In this document: piece by piece, positions 1-8,558 of the stretch
How positions within the stretch are numbered: position 1 is the first letter of the stretch
Layout: each line of letters begins with the position of its first letter
Assembly: GCF_022808855.1 (NCBI RefSeq)
Contig: NZ_JAKZLF010000018.1
Location: forward strand, 33,118-97,117
Reading direction: 5' to 3'
DNA: 64,000 nt
Source of the DNA: Anaeromyxobacter soli
GTDB taxonomy: Bacteria > Myxococcota > Myxococcia > Myxococcales > Anaeromyxobacteraceae
Notes under the pieces: model-generated
The model's input: the letters and a program-made list of their open reading frames with translations, nothing else
Told to the model about the DNA's origin: nothing
Databases searched by the model: none
Made by a program: the position numbers and the translations under genes

Positions 1-485
1 GGGTTCTCGCGGACGTTGGAGAACCCGTGGTAGCCGCCGGTCTCCTGGTAGTCCTTCCGCAGCGGGTGGCCGATCCAGTCGTCGGGGAGCATGATCCGGC
101 GGAGATCGGGGTGGCCCTCGAACGTCACGCCGAAGAGGTCGTAGACCTCGCGCTCGAACCAGTTGGCCGTCTTCCACACGCCCTCGACGGTCGCGATCGA
201 CGGCGCGGCCCGGTCCAGCTGGACCTTCAGCACGATGGAGTGCCGGTGCCGGTACGAGAGCAGGTGGTAGACGACCTCGATCTGGTTGTTCTTCGGCCAG
301 TCGAGGGCGGTGAGGTCCTCGAGAAAGTCGAGCTCGAGGCCCGGCTCCTTCGCGAGGAAGCGGCAGATCTCCACGATCCGCTCCCGCTTCACGACCGCGA
401 AGGCGTCGATCTTCGGCTCGGAGAGCGGGCCGACGTCCTCGCCGAACCGTGCCTTCAGTCGGTCATGGATTTCTGTGGTCGTCAT
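1..485 (-). CDS. nuoC: NADH-quinone oxidoreductase subunit C, copy 1 (partial)
   Basis: Subunit of the peripheral arm of complex I, close to the NuoB/NuoD quinone site. Reading leftwards from ATG at 483-485 gives an N-terminus MTTTEIHDRLKARFG, then the 30-kDa-subunit signature: a WFEREVYDLFGV-like stretch, then GHPDLRRIMLPDDWIGHPLRKDY. About 161 codons are visible and the C-terminus lies beyond position 1. It is the third gene of a leftward nuoA-B-C set; the rest of that operon should lie off the left edge. The protein is clearly a paralogue of the NuoC at 2695-3219, not a duplicate (for example GHPLRKDYQETGG here against GHPLRKDYPLKGR there). Confidence 0.95.
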   Translation of the reverse strand, partial: MTTTEIHDRLKARFGEDVGPLSEPKIDAFAVVKRERIVEICRFLAKEPGLELDFLEDLTALDWPKNNQIEVVYHLLSYRHRHSIVLKVQLDRAAPSIATVEGVWKTANWFEREVYDLFGVTFEGHPDLRRIMLPDDWIGHPLRKDYQETGGYHGFSNVREN

Positions 486-584
486 CTGTTCCCCTGCTGC
501 TAAGCGAGGCGAGCGGGCCGCTCATCGCGTGCCCAGGCTCGCCCCGTCCGGAAACACCAAACGTGAAGCCTGCCTGTCGGCGCC

Positions 585-1109
585 CTACGCGACGCTCCCC
601 TTTGCCGCTCGACGCTTCGTCGACCAGGGCTCGGATCGGATGAGCTCCTGCAGGCGGATGAGGCCCTCGGTGAGCGCCTCGGGCCGCGGCGGGCAGCCGG
701 GCACGTAGACGTCGACGGGGAGGACCTTGTCGACGCCCTTGCAGACCGAGTAGCCGAGCTGGAAGAGGCCGCCGCAGTTGGAGCAGGAGCCCATCGAGAT
801 GACGTACTTGGGCTCGGGCATCTGGTCGTAGAGGAGCTTCGCCCGCTCGGCCATCTTGTACGTCAGCGTGCCCGCCACGATCATGAAGTCCGCCTGGCGA
901 GGGCTCGCGCGGGGGATCGCGCCGAAGCGCATCACGTCCGCGCGCGGGCCGCCGAACTGCATGAGCTCGATGCCGCAGCACGCGAGGCCGAACAGCAGGT
1001 ACCAGAGCGAGTTCTCGCGAGCCATGTTGATGAGCTTGTCGAGCTGGCTCGTGTGGAACAGGGTGACGTCCCCGGCCCCGGCCCCCGCGTCCATCGTTCG
1101 TCCCGTCAT
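585..1109 (-). CDS. nuoB: NADH-quinone oxidoreductase subunit B, copy 1
   Basis: Complex I subunit that carries the terminal iron-sulfur cluster N2, the electron donor to quinone. The 174-residue product has the vicinal cysteines C44-C45 (LACCGIELM), C109 (GSCSNCGG) and C139 (VPGCPPRPE) that ligate N2 in the family; C112 is an extra nearby cysteine. The start ATG at 1107-1109 gives a short Gly/Ala-rich leader before the conserved core. It lies 36 bp downstream of nuoA and about 100 bp upstream of nuoC on the same strand, so it is co-transcribed with them. Confidence 0.97.
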   Translation of the reverse strand: MTGRTMDAGAGAGDVTLFHTSQLDKLINMARENSLWYLLFGLACCGIELMQFGGPRADVMRFGAIPRASPRQADFMIVAGTLTYKMAERAKLLYDQMPEPKYVISMGSCSNCGGLFQLGYSVCKGVDKVLPVDVYVPGCPPRPEALTEGLIRLQELIRSEPWSTKRRAAKGSVA

Positions 1110-1145
1110 TTCGAGGAGATCTCCTGTAGTTGCAACACGTGCGGG

Positions 1146-1577
1146 TTACGCGGCCTTCCGTGCCGGGGGCGCCTCGGAGGCGCGCGAGGGCGCCAGCGTC
1201 TTCACCCACTCGAGGTCGCCGTGCGCCCACACCCACACCAGGCCGACGACGAGGATGGCGGTGAACAGGAACAGCTCGAAGAACGCCACCCACGCCAGCG
1301 CGGGGCTCGCCGAGACCCAGTCGCGGTAGACGGCCACCACCGGGAACGTCAGGGCGATGTCGACCTCGAAGATCACGAACACGAGCGCGACGAGGTAGAA
1401 GCGTGGATTGAAGTTGAACCACGCCACCCCGATGGGCCGCTCGCCACATTCATAGGTGGTCGCCTTCTCCGCATTGGGGATGCGCGGACCGGCGAGCCTC
1501 GACAGGGTGACTCCACCCAGAGCGAAACCCAGCGTGACGATCGCGAAGACGAGGACGGTGCCGAACTGAAAGCCCAT
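1146..1577 (-). CDS. nuoA: NADH-quinone oxidoreductase subunit A, copy 1
   Basis: Small membrane subunit at the junction of the two arms of complex I. The 143-residue product has three hydrophobic segments (about residues 5-27, 62-85 and 93-115). Between the first two is the conserved loop TYECGERPIG with the invariant Cys, followed by RFYLVALVFVIFEVDIA. It is the first gene of the leftward nuo operon. A sigma-70-like promoter lies 58-85 bp upstream. The C-terminal tail is Ala-rich and of low complexity. Confidence 0.96.
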   Translation of the reverse strand: MGFQFGTVLVFAIVTLGFALGGVTLSRLAGPRIPNAEKATTYECGERPIGVAWFNFNPRFYLVALVFVIFEVDIALTFPVVAVYRDWVSASPALAWVAFFELFLFTAILVVGLVWVWAHGDLEWVKTLAPSRASEAPPARKAA

Positions 1578-1634
1578 GCCGGCGCTCCTAAAGTGGACCT
1601 ATGTTGTCGGCAAAACTCAGGAAAGTGCGGGCGG

Positions 1635-1662
1635 AGTCTACATAACGCCCCCCCTGTGTCAA
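1635..1662 (-). promoter_or_regulatory. Promoter of the leftward nuo operon
   Basis: On the minus strand a perfect TTGACA (positions 1662-1657) is followed after 16 nt by TAGACT (1640-1635). This is a good sigma-70-like promoter and predicts transcription from about 1628, roughly 50 nt before the nuoA start at 1577. Seen directly in sequence; activity is inferred. Confidence 0.65.
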
Positions 1663-1676
1663 GGGGGCCAAACCCG

Positions 1677-1705
1677 TTGACAACCCTGATCGCGACAGGC
1701 ACTTA
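1677..1705 (+). promoter_or_regulatory. Candidate promoter of the rightward nuo operon
   Basis: A perfect TTGACA (1677-1682) faces away from the opposing TTGACA, with 14 bp between the two hexamers. The -10 is weak: CACTTA at 1700-1705 with 17-nt spacing, or ACTTAA one base further. The pair of -35 hexamers forms an inverted repeat between the two nuo operons. The first gene on this side starts at 1736. Confidence 0.4.
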
Positions 1706-1735
1706 AGGGGCCTCCAAGCGGACCCCTGCCCACCC

Positions 1736-2125
1736 ATGCTGACACCCCTCCAGACCTATTTCCCGATTGGCGTCGCTCTGCTGGTGGCGGTAGGACTCGC
1801 GGCCCTCATGGTGGCGCTCGCCAACCTGCTCGGTCCTCGTCGGCCGAGCGTGGTGAAGAGCACCCCGTTCGAGTGCGGGTCGGAGCCAGCCGCCGGCTCT
1901 CCGCGAGAGCGGTTCGGCGTGAAGTTCTACGTCGTCGCGCTGCTCTTCATCGTCTTCGACATCGAAGCGATCTTCCTCTACCCGTGGGCCGTGCTGCTCC
2001 TGCCGAGCCAGGGCTACCCGGGCCTCGGTTGGGCCGGGTTCGTCTCAATGGGTATCTTCGTGGCCACGCTGGTGGCCGGCCTCGTGTACGTCTGGAAGAA
2101 GGGCGTGCTCGACTGGGCGGACTAG
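1736..2125 (+). CDS. nuoA: NADH-quinone oxidoreductase subunit A, copy 2
   Basis: Membrane subunit at the arm junction of a second complex I. The 129 residues contain three hydrophobic segments, the loop STPFECGSEPAAGS with the invariant Cys, and RFGVKFYVVALLFIVFDIEA. It is the first gene of a rightward nuoABCDGHI operon, eight bases before nuoB. The loop and the C-terminus differ markedly from copy 1, so this is an old paralogue or a separately acquired set. Confidence 0.96.
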   Translation: MLTPLQTYFPIGVALLVAVGLAALMVALANLLGPRRPSVVKSTPFECGSEPAAGSPRERFGVKFYVVALLFIVFDIEAIFLYPWAVLLLPSQGYPGLGWAGFVSMGIFVATLVAGLVYVWKKGVLDWAD

Positions 2126-2133
2126 GAGTCGCA

Positions 2134-2685
2134 ATGGCATCCGAGCTCGACACCGTCCCCGTCATCACCACCCGCCGCGACGAGGCGCAGGGCTTCCTGC
2201 AGGGGCTCGTCTCCAAGGGCCTCGGGTGGGCGAGGAAGTACTCGCTCTTCCAGTATCCGTTCGTCACCGCCTGCTGCGGCATGGAGTACATGACCGTCGC
2301 GTCGGCGCGCTACGACCTCGACCGCTTCGGCGCCGCGCTGCCGCGCTTCTCGCCGCGCCAGGCGGACCTCCTCATCGTCGTCGGCACCGTGAACTGCAAG
2401 CAGGCGCCGATCCTCCGGCGCGTGTACGAGCAGATCACCGAGCCGAAGTGGGTGATGGCGTTCGGCGTCTGCGCGTCGTCGGGCGGCTTCTACGACAACT
2501 ACGCGACGGTGCAGGGCATCGACCGGATCATCCCGGTAGACGTCTACGTCCCGGGCTGCCCGCCGCGGCCGGAGCAGGTGCTCGACGGCATCATGCTGTT
2601 GCAGCGGAAGATCCAGGGTCAGGAGCACAAGCTCATCGACCGCAAGCCTCTGCCCGTGGTCGGCCAGACGCCGACCACGCGCTAG
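2134..2685 (+). CDS. nuoB: NADH-quinone oxidoreductase subunit B, copy 2
   Basis: Carries cluster N2 of the second complex I. The 183-residue product keeps all four ligands: C47-C48 (TACCGMEY), C113 (GVCASSGG) and C142 ([10 protein letters not shown]). The start ATG at 2134 follows an AGGAG motif that overlaps the nuoA stop. An upstream in-frame extension would overlap nuoA and was rejected. The stop at 2683-2685 is nine bases before nuoC. Confidence 0.97.
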   Translation: MASELDTVPVITTRRDEAQGFLQGLVSKGLGWARKYSLFQYPFVTACCGMEYMTVASARYDLDRFGAALPRFSPRQADLLIVVGTVNCKQAPILRRVYEQITEPKWVMAFGVCASSGGFYDNYATVQGIDRIIPVDVYVPGCPPRPEQVLDGIMLLQRKIQGQEHKLIDRKPLPVVGQTPTTR

Positions 2686-2694
2686 CGAGGGACC

Positions 2695-3219
2695 ATGTCG
2701 AAGGTCGTGATCGACGCGCTCGTCGAGCGCTTCCCAGATGCCGTGTACGACGCCTACGTGGGCGTGGGCGGCGACGACTGCGCGTTCGTGAAGAAGGAGC
2801 GCATCGTCGAGGTGTGCCGCTTCCTGAAGAGCGATCCGGGCATGCTCTTCGACATGGCGCCGTACATCACCGCGGTCGACTACCTCGGGCAGGAGCCCCG
2901 GTTCGAGGTCGTCTACAACCTGCTCTCGCTGAAGACGAACCGGCGCATTCGCCTGCGCGTGAAGGTGCCGGAGCAGGACGCGGTCGTGCCGAGCGTGACG
3001 TCGCTCTGGCGCGGCGCGGACTGGTTCGAGCGCTACTGCTTCGACATGTACGGGATCCGCTTCAGCGACCACCCGGACATGCGGCGGCTGTTCATGTACG
3101 ACGAGTTCGTCGGGCACCCGCTCCGCAAGGACTATCCGCTCAAGGGGCGCCAGCCGCTCGTGCAGGAGCGTGAGGTCAAGGACATCTACCGCGGGCCGGG
3201 GCCCGCCACGCGCGACTAG
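2695..3219 (+). CDS. nuoC: NADH-quinone oxidoreductase subunit C, copy 2
   Basis: Peripheral-arm subunit of the second complex I. The 174-residue protein has the family signature WFERYCFDMYGIRFSDHPDMRR and GHPLRKDYPLKG. The start ATG lies nine bases after the nuoB stop, with GAGGGACC as ribosome site. NuoC and NuoD are separate genes here, not fused as in E. coli. The next gene is 66 bp downstream. Confidence 0.96.
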   Translation: MSKVVIDALVERFPDAVYDAYVGVGGDDCAFVKKERIVEVCRFLKSDPGMLFDMAPYITAVDYLGQEPRFEVVYNLLSLKTNRRIRLRVKVPEQDAVVPSVTSLWRGADWFERYCFDMYGIRFSDHPDMRRLFMYDEFVGHPLRKDYPLKGRQPLVQEREVKDIYRGPGPATRD

Positions 3220-3285
3220 CGCGCCCCGGCCTCGGCGAGCGCGCGCAGGCGCGCCCCGAGGACGGACGGTGAACGGAGGCAGACC

Positions 3286-4548
3286 GTGACCGAGAAGAAG
3301 GGACTGGGCGAGGTCCAGACGGCGGCGCCGGGCGAAGAGCTCCGCCTCCGGCCCGGGGAGAGCGAGCTCGACGCGTTCATGCCGTCGCGGCGGATGACGG
3401 TGAACCTCGGACCGTCGCACCCCGCCATGCACGGCGTGACGCGGGCGGTGGTGGAGCTCGACGGCGAGATCATCCGCGAGATGAAGCTCGACATCGGCTT
3501 CCTCCACCGCGGGTTCGAGAAGAGCTGCGAGAACGTGACGTGGACGCAGTGCTTCCCGTACACGGACCGGCTCAACTACGTCAGCTCCATCATGAACAAC
3601 GTGGGCTTCGCCCTCGCCGTCGAGAAGCTGTGCAAGCTCGACGTGCCCGAGCGGGCGAAGTACCTGCGCGTCATCACCTCCGAGCTCCACCGCATCTGCG
3701 ACCACCTCACGCTCGTCGGCGCCATGGGCATGGAGCTCGGCGCGATGACGGTGTTCCTCTACGCGGTCGAGGCGCGCGACATCATCTGGGACCGGCTCGC
3801 CGAGCTGTGCGGCGCGCGCCTCACCTCGAACTACGCGCGCGTCGGCGGCGTGGCGCGGGACGCGCCCGAGGGCTGGGTCGAGAAGACCGGGAAGACGCTC
3901 GATCGCGTGAAGGGGTACGTCGACGAGATCGACGGCCTGCTCTCCCGCAACCGCATCTTCATCGATCGCACCCGCGGGACGGGCGTCGTGCCGCGCGAGG
4001 ACGCGATCGAGCTCGGCTTCACCGGCCCGTGCCTGCGCGCGTCGGGCGAGCCGTTCGACCTGCGCAAGGCGGCGCCGTACCTCGTCTACGACCGGGTGGA
4101 CTTCGACATCCCGGTGGGGACGAACGGCGACAACTTCGACCGGTACCAGATGCGCATGGAGGAGATGCGGCAGGCCGATCGGATCATCCGCCAGTGCTTC
4201 ACGCAGATGGAGCCGGGCGAGATCGCCGTCCAGGACTTCCGCTACGTCCTGCCGCCGAAGCCGCTCGTCTACGGGACGATCGAGGGCCTCATGGCCCACT
4301 TCAAGATCATCATGGAGGGGATCCAGGTCCCCGCCGGCGAGGCGTACAGCTACACCGAGGCGGCCAACGGCGAGCTCGGCTTCTACGTCGTGTCGGACGG
4401 CGGCGGGCGCCCGTACAAGCTGGGCCTGCGGGCGCCGGGCTGGCCCATGCTGGCCGCCCTGCCGTTCATGACGAAGGACTCGCTGCTCTCCGACCTCATC
4501 CCGACGTTCGACAGCATCAACATGATCGGCGGCGAGGTCGAGCAGTAG
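3286..4548 (+). CDS. nuoD: NADH-quinone oxidoreductase subunit D, copy 2
   Basis: 49-kDa-type subunit that forms the quinone-binding cavity with NuoB. The 420-residue length is typical. Recognisable blocks are NLGPSHPAMHGVTR, DIGFLHRGFEKS, an AMGMELGAMTVFLYA block, and a final SINMIGGEVEQ; the conserved C-terminal segment is KLGLRAPGWPMLA. The start is GTG at 3286, preceded by GGAGG; the first 35 residues are a charged extension before the conserved core. nuoE and nuoF, which usually follow, are absent and nuoG comes next. Confidence 0.96.
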   Translation: MTEKKGLGEVQTAAPGEELRLRPGESELDAFMPSRRMTVNLGPSHPAMHGVTRAVVELDGEIIREMKLDIGFLHRGFEKSCENVTWTQCFPYTDRLNYVSSIMNNVGFALAVEKLCKLDVPERAKYLRVITSELHRICDHLTLVGAMGMELGAMTVFLYAVEARDIIWDRLAELCGARLTSNYARVGGVARDAPEGWVEKTGKTLDRVKGYVDEIDGLLSRNRIFIDRTRGTGVVPREDAIELGFTGPCLRASGEPFDLRKAAPYLVYDRVDFDIPVGTNGDNFDRYQMRMEEMRQADRIIRQCFTQMEPGEIAVQDFRYVLPPKPLVYGTIEGLMAHFKIIMEGIQVPAGEAYSYTEAANGELGFYVVSDGGGRPYKLGLRAPGWPMLAALPFMTKDSLLSDLIPTFDSINMIGGEVEQ

Positions 4549-4579
4549 CCGCGCCGGAATCCACAGGAGCGAACGAGCA

Positions 4580-6346
4580 ATGGCCGAAGAGAAGAAGCCC
4601 GAGGCCCCCGCCGCCGCGCCGCCCAAGCCGCCGCCGGGCCCGCCCGCGCCGCCGCCGCCGAAGAACCCCGGCATGGTCACGGCGACGATCGACGGGCGCG
4701 AGGTGGTCGCGAAGCCCGGCACGACCGTCATCGAGGCCGCGAAGGCGCTCGGGATCGAGATCCCGTACTACTGCTACCACAAGCGCCTCTCCATCGCGGC
4801 CAACTGCCGGATGTGCCTCGTCGAGATGTCGAACGCGCCCGGCGGCAAGCTCATGCCGGCGTGCCAGATGCCGATCTCCGAGGGCGTCGCCGTCAAGACC
4901 GAGACGCCGCGCGTGAAGGACCAGCAGCGCGCCACGCTCGAGTTCCTGCTCCTGAACCACCCGGTGGACTGCGCGATCTGCGATCAGGCCGGGGAGTGCA
5001 AGCTGCAGGACTACTACATGAAGTACGACCGGCAGCCCTCGCGCCTCGACGTGCCCAAGGTGACGAAGGGCAAGCGGGTCGTGCTCGGGCCCATGGTCGT
5101 GCTCGATCAGGAGCGCTGCATCCTCTGCACGCGCTGCGTCCGCTTCATGCGCGAGATCGCGAAGGAGCCGCAGCTCGGCGTCGCCGAGCGCGGGAACGAG
5201 AGCTTCATCACCACGTTCCCCGGGCAGCCCCTCGACTCCAAGTACTCCGGGAACGTCGTCGACATCTGCCCGGTCGGCGCGCTCACCTCGGCGGACTTCC
5301 GCTTCCGCGGCCGCGTCTGGTTCATGAGCGCCGCGCGGTCGGTGTGCACCGGCTGCGCGCGCGGCTGCAACACCTTCCTCGACTACCTGAACGACACCAC
5401 CTACCGCTACCGCCCGCGCGAGAACGACGCCGTCAACCAGGAGTGGATGTGTGACGAGGGCCGGGTCTCGTACAAGTACCTGAACGCGGACCGCGCGCTC
5501 CTCTCGCGCGAGGGCCGCGGCGCCCAGGCCAAGGTGCTGGCCCGCGAGGTCGCCGTGGAGCGGGCCGCCGCCGAGCTCGCGCCGCACGCCCGCGCCGGCA
5601 GCCTCGCGGTGCTGCTCTCGCCGCTCGCCTCGCTCGAGGACCTCCTCGCCGCGGCGACGGTCGCGAAGGAGGCGCTCGGGGTCGCCGAGGTCTTCGTCGG
5701 CGGTCGCCGCGACGGCTGGCAGGACGCCTTCCTGAAGCGCGCCGACGAGAACCCGAACCGCAAGGGGCTCGAGCTCGTCGCGCAGGCGCTCGGGCTCGCG
5801 GTGCGGCCGTTCGGCGACCTCACCGCGGCGGTCGCCGCCGGGAAGGTCCGGGCGGTCTGGGCGGTCGGGACGGAGGTCCCGGATCCCGCCGCCGCCGCGG
5901 CGCTCGAGGGCGCCGAGGTGCTCGTGGCGCAGTCCTACGACGACGGGCCGGTGGCGCGTCAGGCCACGGTGCTCCTGGCGGCCGCGCCGCACTCGGAGAG
6001 CGACGGCACGTTCGTCAACTTCGAGGGGCGGGCGCAGCGGTTCGAGCTCGCGTACTTCCCGCGGGGCGACTCCCGGCCGCACTGGCTGCTCGCGTCCGAG
6101 CTGGGGCGCGCGCTGGGGCTGTCCTACCGGTTCGCGACCGCGCGCGACGTGTTCGTCGAGCTCGGGCCGCGGCTCGGGACGGCGCTCGGCGACTTCCGCT
6201 GGGACTCGCTGCCGTCCACCCGCCGCCGGCCCGGGATCGTCCCGCTCGCCGCCGGCACCGTGGACGGCCGGCTCCCCGGCTACCGCGACCGCGTTCCCCC
6301 CGAGACGTCCGAGGACGCCCGCCGCGCCCTCGCCCGCACGACCTAG
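4580..6346 (+). CDS. nuoG: NADH-quinone oxidoreductase subunit G, copy 2 (short form)
   Basis: Iron-sulfur subunit of the complex I electron-input arm. After a Pro/Ala-rich leader (residues 1-30) there are four complete cluster sites: C65, C76, C79 and C95 for a [2Fe-2S] cluster; H127, C131, C134 and C140 (HxxxCxxCx5C); C180, C183 and C186 with C230; and C256, C259, C263 and C291 (CxxCxxxCx27C, the off-pathway N7 site present in only some bacteria). At 588 residues the molybdopterin-like C-terminal part is shorter than in E. coli (about 900). The genes for NuoE and NuoF, the NADH-oxidising partners, are not next to it, so electrons come either from NuoEF encoded elsewhere or from another donor. 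Confidence 0.95.
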   Translation: MAEEKKPEAPAAAPPKPPPGPPAPPPPKNPGMVTATIDGREVVAKPGTTVIEAAKALGIEIPYYCYHKRLSIAANCRMCLVEMSNAPGGKLMPACQMPISEGVAVKTETPRVKDQQRATLEFLLLNHPVDCAICDQAGECKLQDYYMKYDRQPSRLDVPKVTKGKRVVLGPMVVLDQERCILCTRCVRFMREIAKEPQLGVAERGNESFITTFPGQPLDSKYSGNVVDICPVGALTSADFRFRGRVWFMSAARSVCTGCARGCNTFLDYLNDTTYRYRPRENDAVNQEWMCDEGRVSYKYLNADRALLSREGRGAQAKVLAREVAVERAAAELAPHARAGSLAVLLSPLASLEDLLAAATVAKEALGVAEVFVGGRRDGWQDAFLKRADENPNRKGLELVAQALGLAVRPFGDLTAAVAAGKVRAVWAVGTEVPDPAAAAALEGAEVLVAQSYDDGPVARQATVLLAAAPHSESDGTFVNFEGRAQRFELAYFPRGDSRPHWLLASELGRALGLSYRFATARDVFVELGPRLGTALGDFRWDSLPSTRRRPGIVPLAAGTVDGRLPGYRDRVPPETSEDARRALARTT

Positions 6347-6358
6347 GAGGAGGGCCAA

Positions 6359-7711
6359 GTGAACCGTCTCATCGGGATGGTGGTGCTCATCGGCGCGGTG
6401 GTGGCCGGCCTCGTCGGGCTCTCGGCCGCGTTCTACCTGGCCGCCGGCGGGCTCGCGTGGGTGTTCGCCGAGTACCTCGGCGCGCCGCCGTCGTTCGGCG
6501 CCGCGATCGCCAACGTCGTCACGCTGATGCTCGTGGTCATGATGATCTCGGGCTCGCTCCTCACGGTCGCGGAGCGGAAGTGGTCCGCCATGATGCAGAA
6601 CCGCATCGGCGCGAACCGCATCAAGGTGCTCGGGTCCGCCCTCGGCGGCATCCCGTTCCTCGCCGCCGACGCGCTCAAGATGCTGACGAAGGAGAGCGCC
6701 CCGCCGCGCGGCCGGACGCGGGTCCTCTACGAGATGGCGCCCGCGCTCGCGTTCGCGCCCGTGTTCGCGCTGTTCGCGATCATCCCGCTCGGGCCTCCGA
6801 TCCCGCTCGGCGCCATCGTCGACTCGGCCGCCGGCGCGCTCGGCAGCGCGGGCGTCGCGCTGCAGGTGGCGAGCCCCGACGCCGGGCTGCTCTACATCTT
6901 CGCGATCTCCTCGCTCGCGGTGTACGGCACCTCGCTCGCGGGCTGGGCGTCGAACAACAAGCTCGCGCTGCTCGGCGGCGTCCGCGCCTCCTCGCAGATG
7001 ATCAGCTACGAGGTCTCGCTCGGGCTGTCGCTCGTCGGGACGATGCTCGCGTACCGCACCCTGCGCCTCGAGGAGATGGTGACCGCGCAGGGGCTCGCGG
7101 TCCTCGGCCCCGTCCCGGCGCTCGGCATCCTCCTCCAGCCGGTCGGGTTCCTCATCTTCTTCGCGAGCGCGTTCGCCGAGACGAAGCGCGCGCCGTTCGA
7201 CCTGCCCGAGGGCGAGAGCGAGATCGTCGGCTACTTCGTCGAGTACTCGGGCATGAAGTTCGGCCTGATGTTCCTCGCGGAGTTCGTGGAGATCGTGGTC
7301 CTCTCCGCGATCATCACCGCGGTGTTCCTCGGCGGCTGGCACCCCATCGTCGTCTCGACCGAGTGGCTCCGTCAGACCGTGACGCCCCTCTGGTTCGGGG
7401 CGATCTGCGGTGGGGCGTTCCTCGCGAAGATGATCGTGCTGATGTGGCTCCAGCTCACGATCCGCTGGCTCCTGCCGCGCTTCCGCTTCGACCAGATCCA
7501 GAAGCTCTGCTGGAAGATCCTGCTCCCCGCGGCCATCGCCAACATCTTCATCACGGCCGGCGCGCTGCTCCTCGACCCCTCGATGCAGCTGCTCGCCTGG
7601 ATCGGCGTCGCGACGATCGTCATCATCGGCGCCATCACCGCCGCGGTCGGCCGCGCTCCCGCTCCGGGGGAGCACGACCACGCCGCCGCCCACGCCGTCG
7701 CGGGACACTGA
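6359..7711 (+). CDS. nuoH: NADH-quinone oxidoreductase subunit H, copy 2
   Basis: Membrane subunit linking the quinone site to the proton pumps. The protein has multiple membrane helices and the family blocks VAERKWSAMMQNRIGANR, ADALKMLTKE, FAETKRAPFDLPEGESEIVGYFVEYSGMK split around residue 285, and RWLLPRFRFDQIQKLCWK near the end. Length is 450 residues, longer than the common 320-350 because of an N-terminal segment and a hydrophobic C-terminal helix ending in a His-rich tail. The GTG start at 6359 is preceded by GGAGGAGGG. It lies 12 bp after nuoG and 3 bp before nuoI. Confidence 0.96.
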   Translation: MNRLIGMVVLIGAVVAGLVGLSAAFYLAAGGLAWVFAEYLGAPPSFGAAIANVVTLMLVVMMISGSLLTVAERKWSAMMQNRIGANRIKVLGSALGGIPFLAADALKMLTKESAPPRGRTRVLYEMAPALAFAPVFALFAIIPLGPPIPLGAIVDSAAGALGSAGVALQVASPDAGLLYIFAISSLAVYGTSLAGWASNNKLALLGGVRASSQMISYEVSLGLSLVGTMLAYRTLRLEEMVTAQGLAVLGPVPALGILLQPVGFLIFFASAFAETKRAPFDLPEGESEIVGYFVEYSGMKFGLMFLAEFVEIVVLSAIITAVFLGGWHPIVVSTEWLRQTVTPLWFGAICGGAFLAKMIVLMWLQLTIRWLLPRFRFDQIQKLCWKILLPAAIANIFITAGALLLDPSMQLLAWIGVATIVIIGAITAAVGRAPAPGEHDHAAAHAVAGH

Positions 7712-7714
7712 CCC

Positions 7715-8428
7715 ATGCCCTATCCGATCGAGAACCGGCCCGCCGATCTGCGCGAGCGGATGTACTTCCCGGAGATCATCCGGGGCATCGGCGTGCTCAC
7801 GAAGCACTTCCTCCGGAACCTGTTCCTCACGCGCGACAAGAACCCGGACGTCCTCGAGCGCCGGCGCGGCGAGCTGTGGTCGGACAACGCGACGCTCCAG
7901 TACCCCGAGGAGCGCGCGCCGTATCCCCCCGGCTACCGCGGCCTGCACCGGCTCGTCCCGCGCGAGGACGGCAAGCCCCGCTGCGTCGCCTGCTACATGT
8001 GCGCGACCGCCTGCCCGGCGCAGTGCATCTACATCGAGGCGGGCGAGTACCCGGACGATCCCATCGAGAAGTACCCGGTGAAGTTCGTCATCGACGAGCT
8101 GCGCTGCATCGTCTGCGGGTTCTGCGTGGAGGCGTGCCCGAAGGACGCCATTCGCATGGACTCGGGCGAGCACACCCCGCCGTCCTACGAGCGCGGCGCG
8201 CAGATCTGGGACGAGAAGCGGCTCCTCCGCGGGCCGCCGATCTCCTATCAGTACGATCCGTGGCTCCGCCGCGGCTCGCCGTCGATCCCGGCGGACAAGC
8301 TCGAGGAGATGCGCGCGCGCGCCAAGCCCTTCCCGACCGTCGCCACCGACGAGTACGCGCAGACGCCCGGCTTCTCCGTCCGCGCGCTCGCGCAGGAGGC
8401 GAAGGAGCGCGCCGCACGTCCGAAGTAG
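7715..8428 (+). CDS. nuoI: NADH-quinone oxidoreductase subunit I, copy 2
   Basis: Ferredoxin-like subunit that passes electrons from NuoG to N2 through clusters N6a and N6b. It shows two [4Fe-4S] motifs: C90, C93, C96 and C100 ([11 protein letters not shown]) with C104, and C131, C134, C137 and C141 ([11 protein letters not shown]). The 237-residue length exceeds the usual 160-180 because of a C-terminal extension of about 80 residues. It is the last nuo gene of the operon; nuoJ to nuoN do not follow. The antiporter subunits must be encoded elsewhere, possibly in the leftward operon beyond position 1. Confidence 0.96.
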   Translation: MPYPIENRPADLRERMYFPEIIRGIGVLTKHFLRNLFLTRDKNPDVLERRRGELWSDNATLQYPEERAPYPPGYRGLHRLVPREDGKPRCVACYMCATACPAQCIYIEAGEYPDDPIEKYPVKFVIDELRCIVCGFCVEACPKDAIRMDSGEHTPPSYERGAQIWDEKRLLRGPPISYQYDPWLRRGSPSIPADKLEEMRARAKPFPTVATDEYAQTPGFSVRALAQEAKERAARPK

Positions 8429-8558
8429 CGGTCCCTCCGAGCTGGCTCTCCCTGGCGGGCGCGGCGCACCGGCGTCGCGCCCGCGGCCGTTCTGGGCGAG
8501 GATGTGGCCGCGGCGCCGGCGCGGTCCGGGCCGAGGCCGACGGCGGGAGGAGAGGCAC

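Noticed and set aside
4517..8173. 1218-codon open frame on the minus strand
   Set aside because: Antisense shadow of nuoG-nuoH-nuoI; Arg/Asp/His-rich composition without any fold, produced by high GC at third positions of the real genes.
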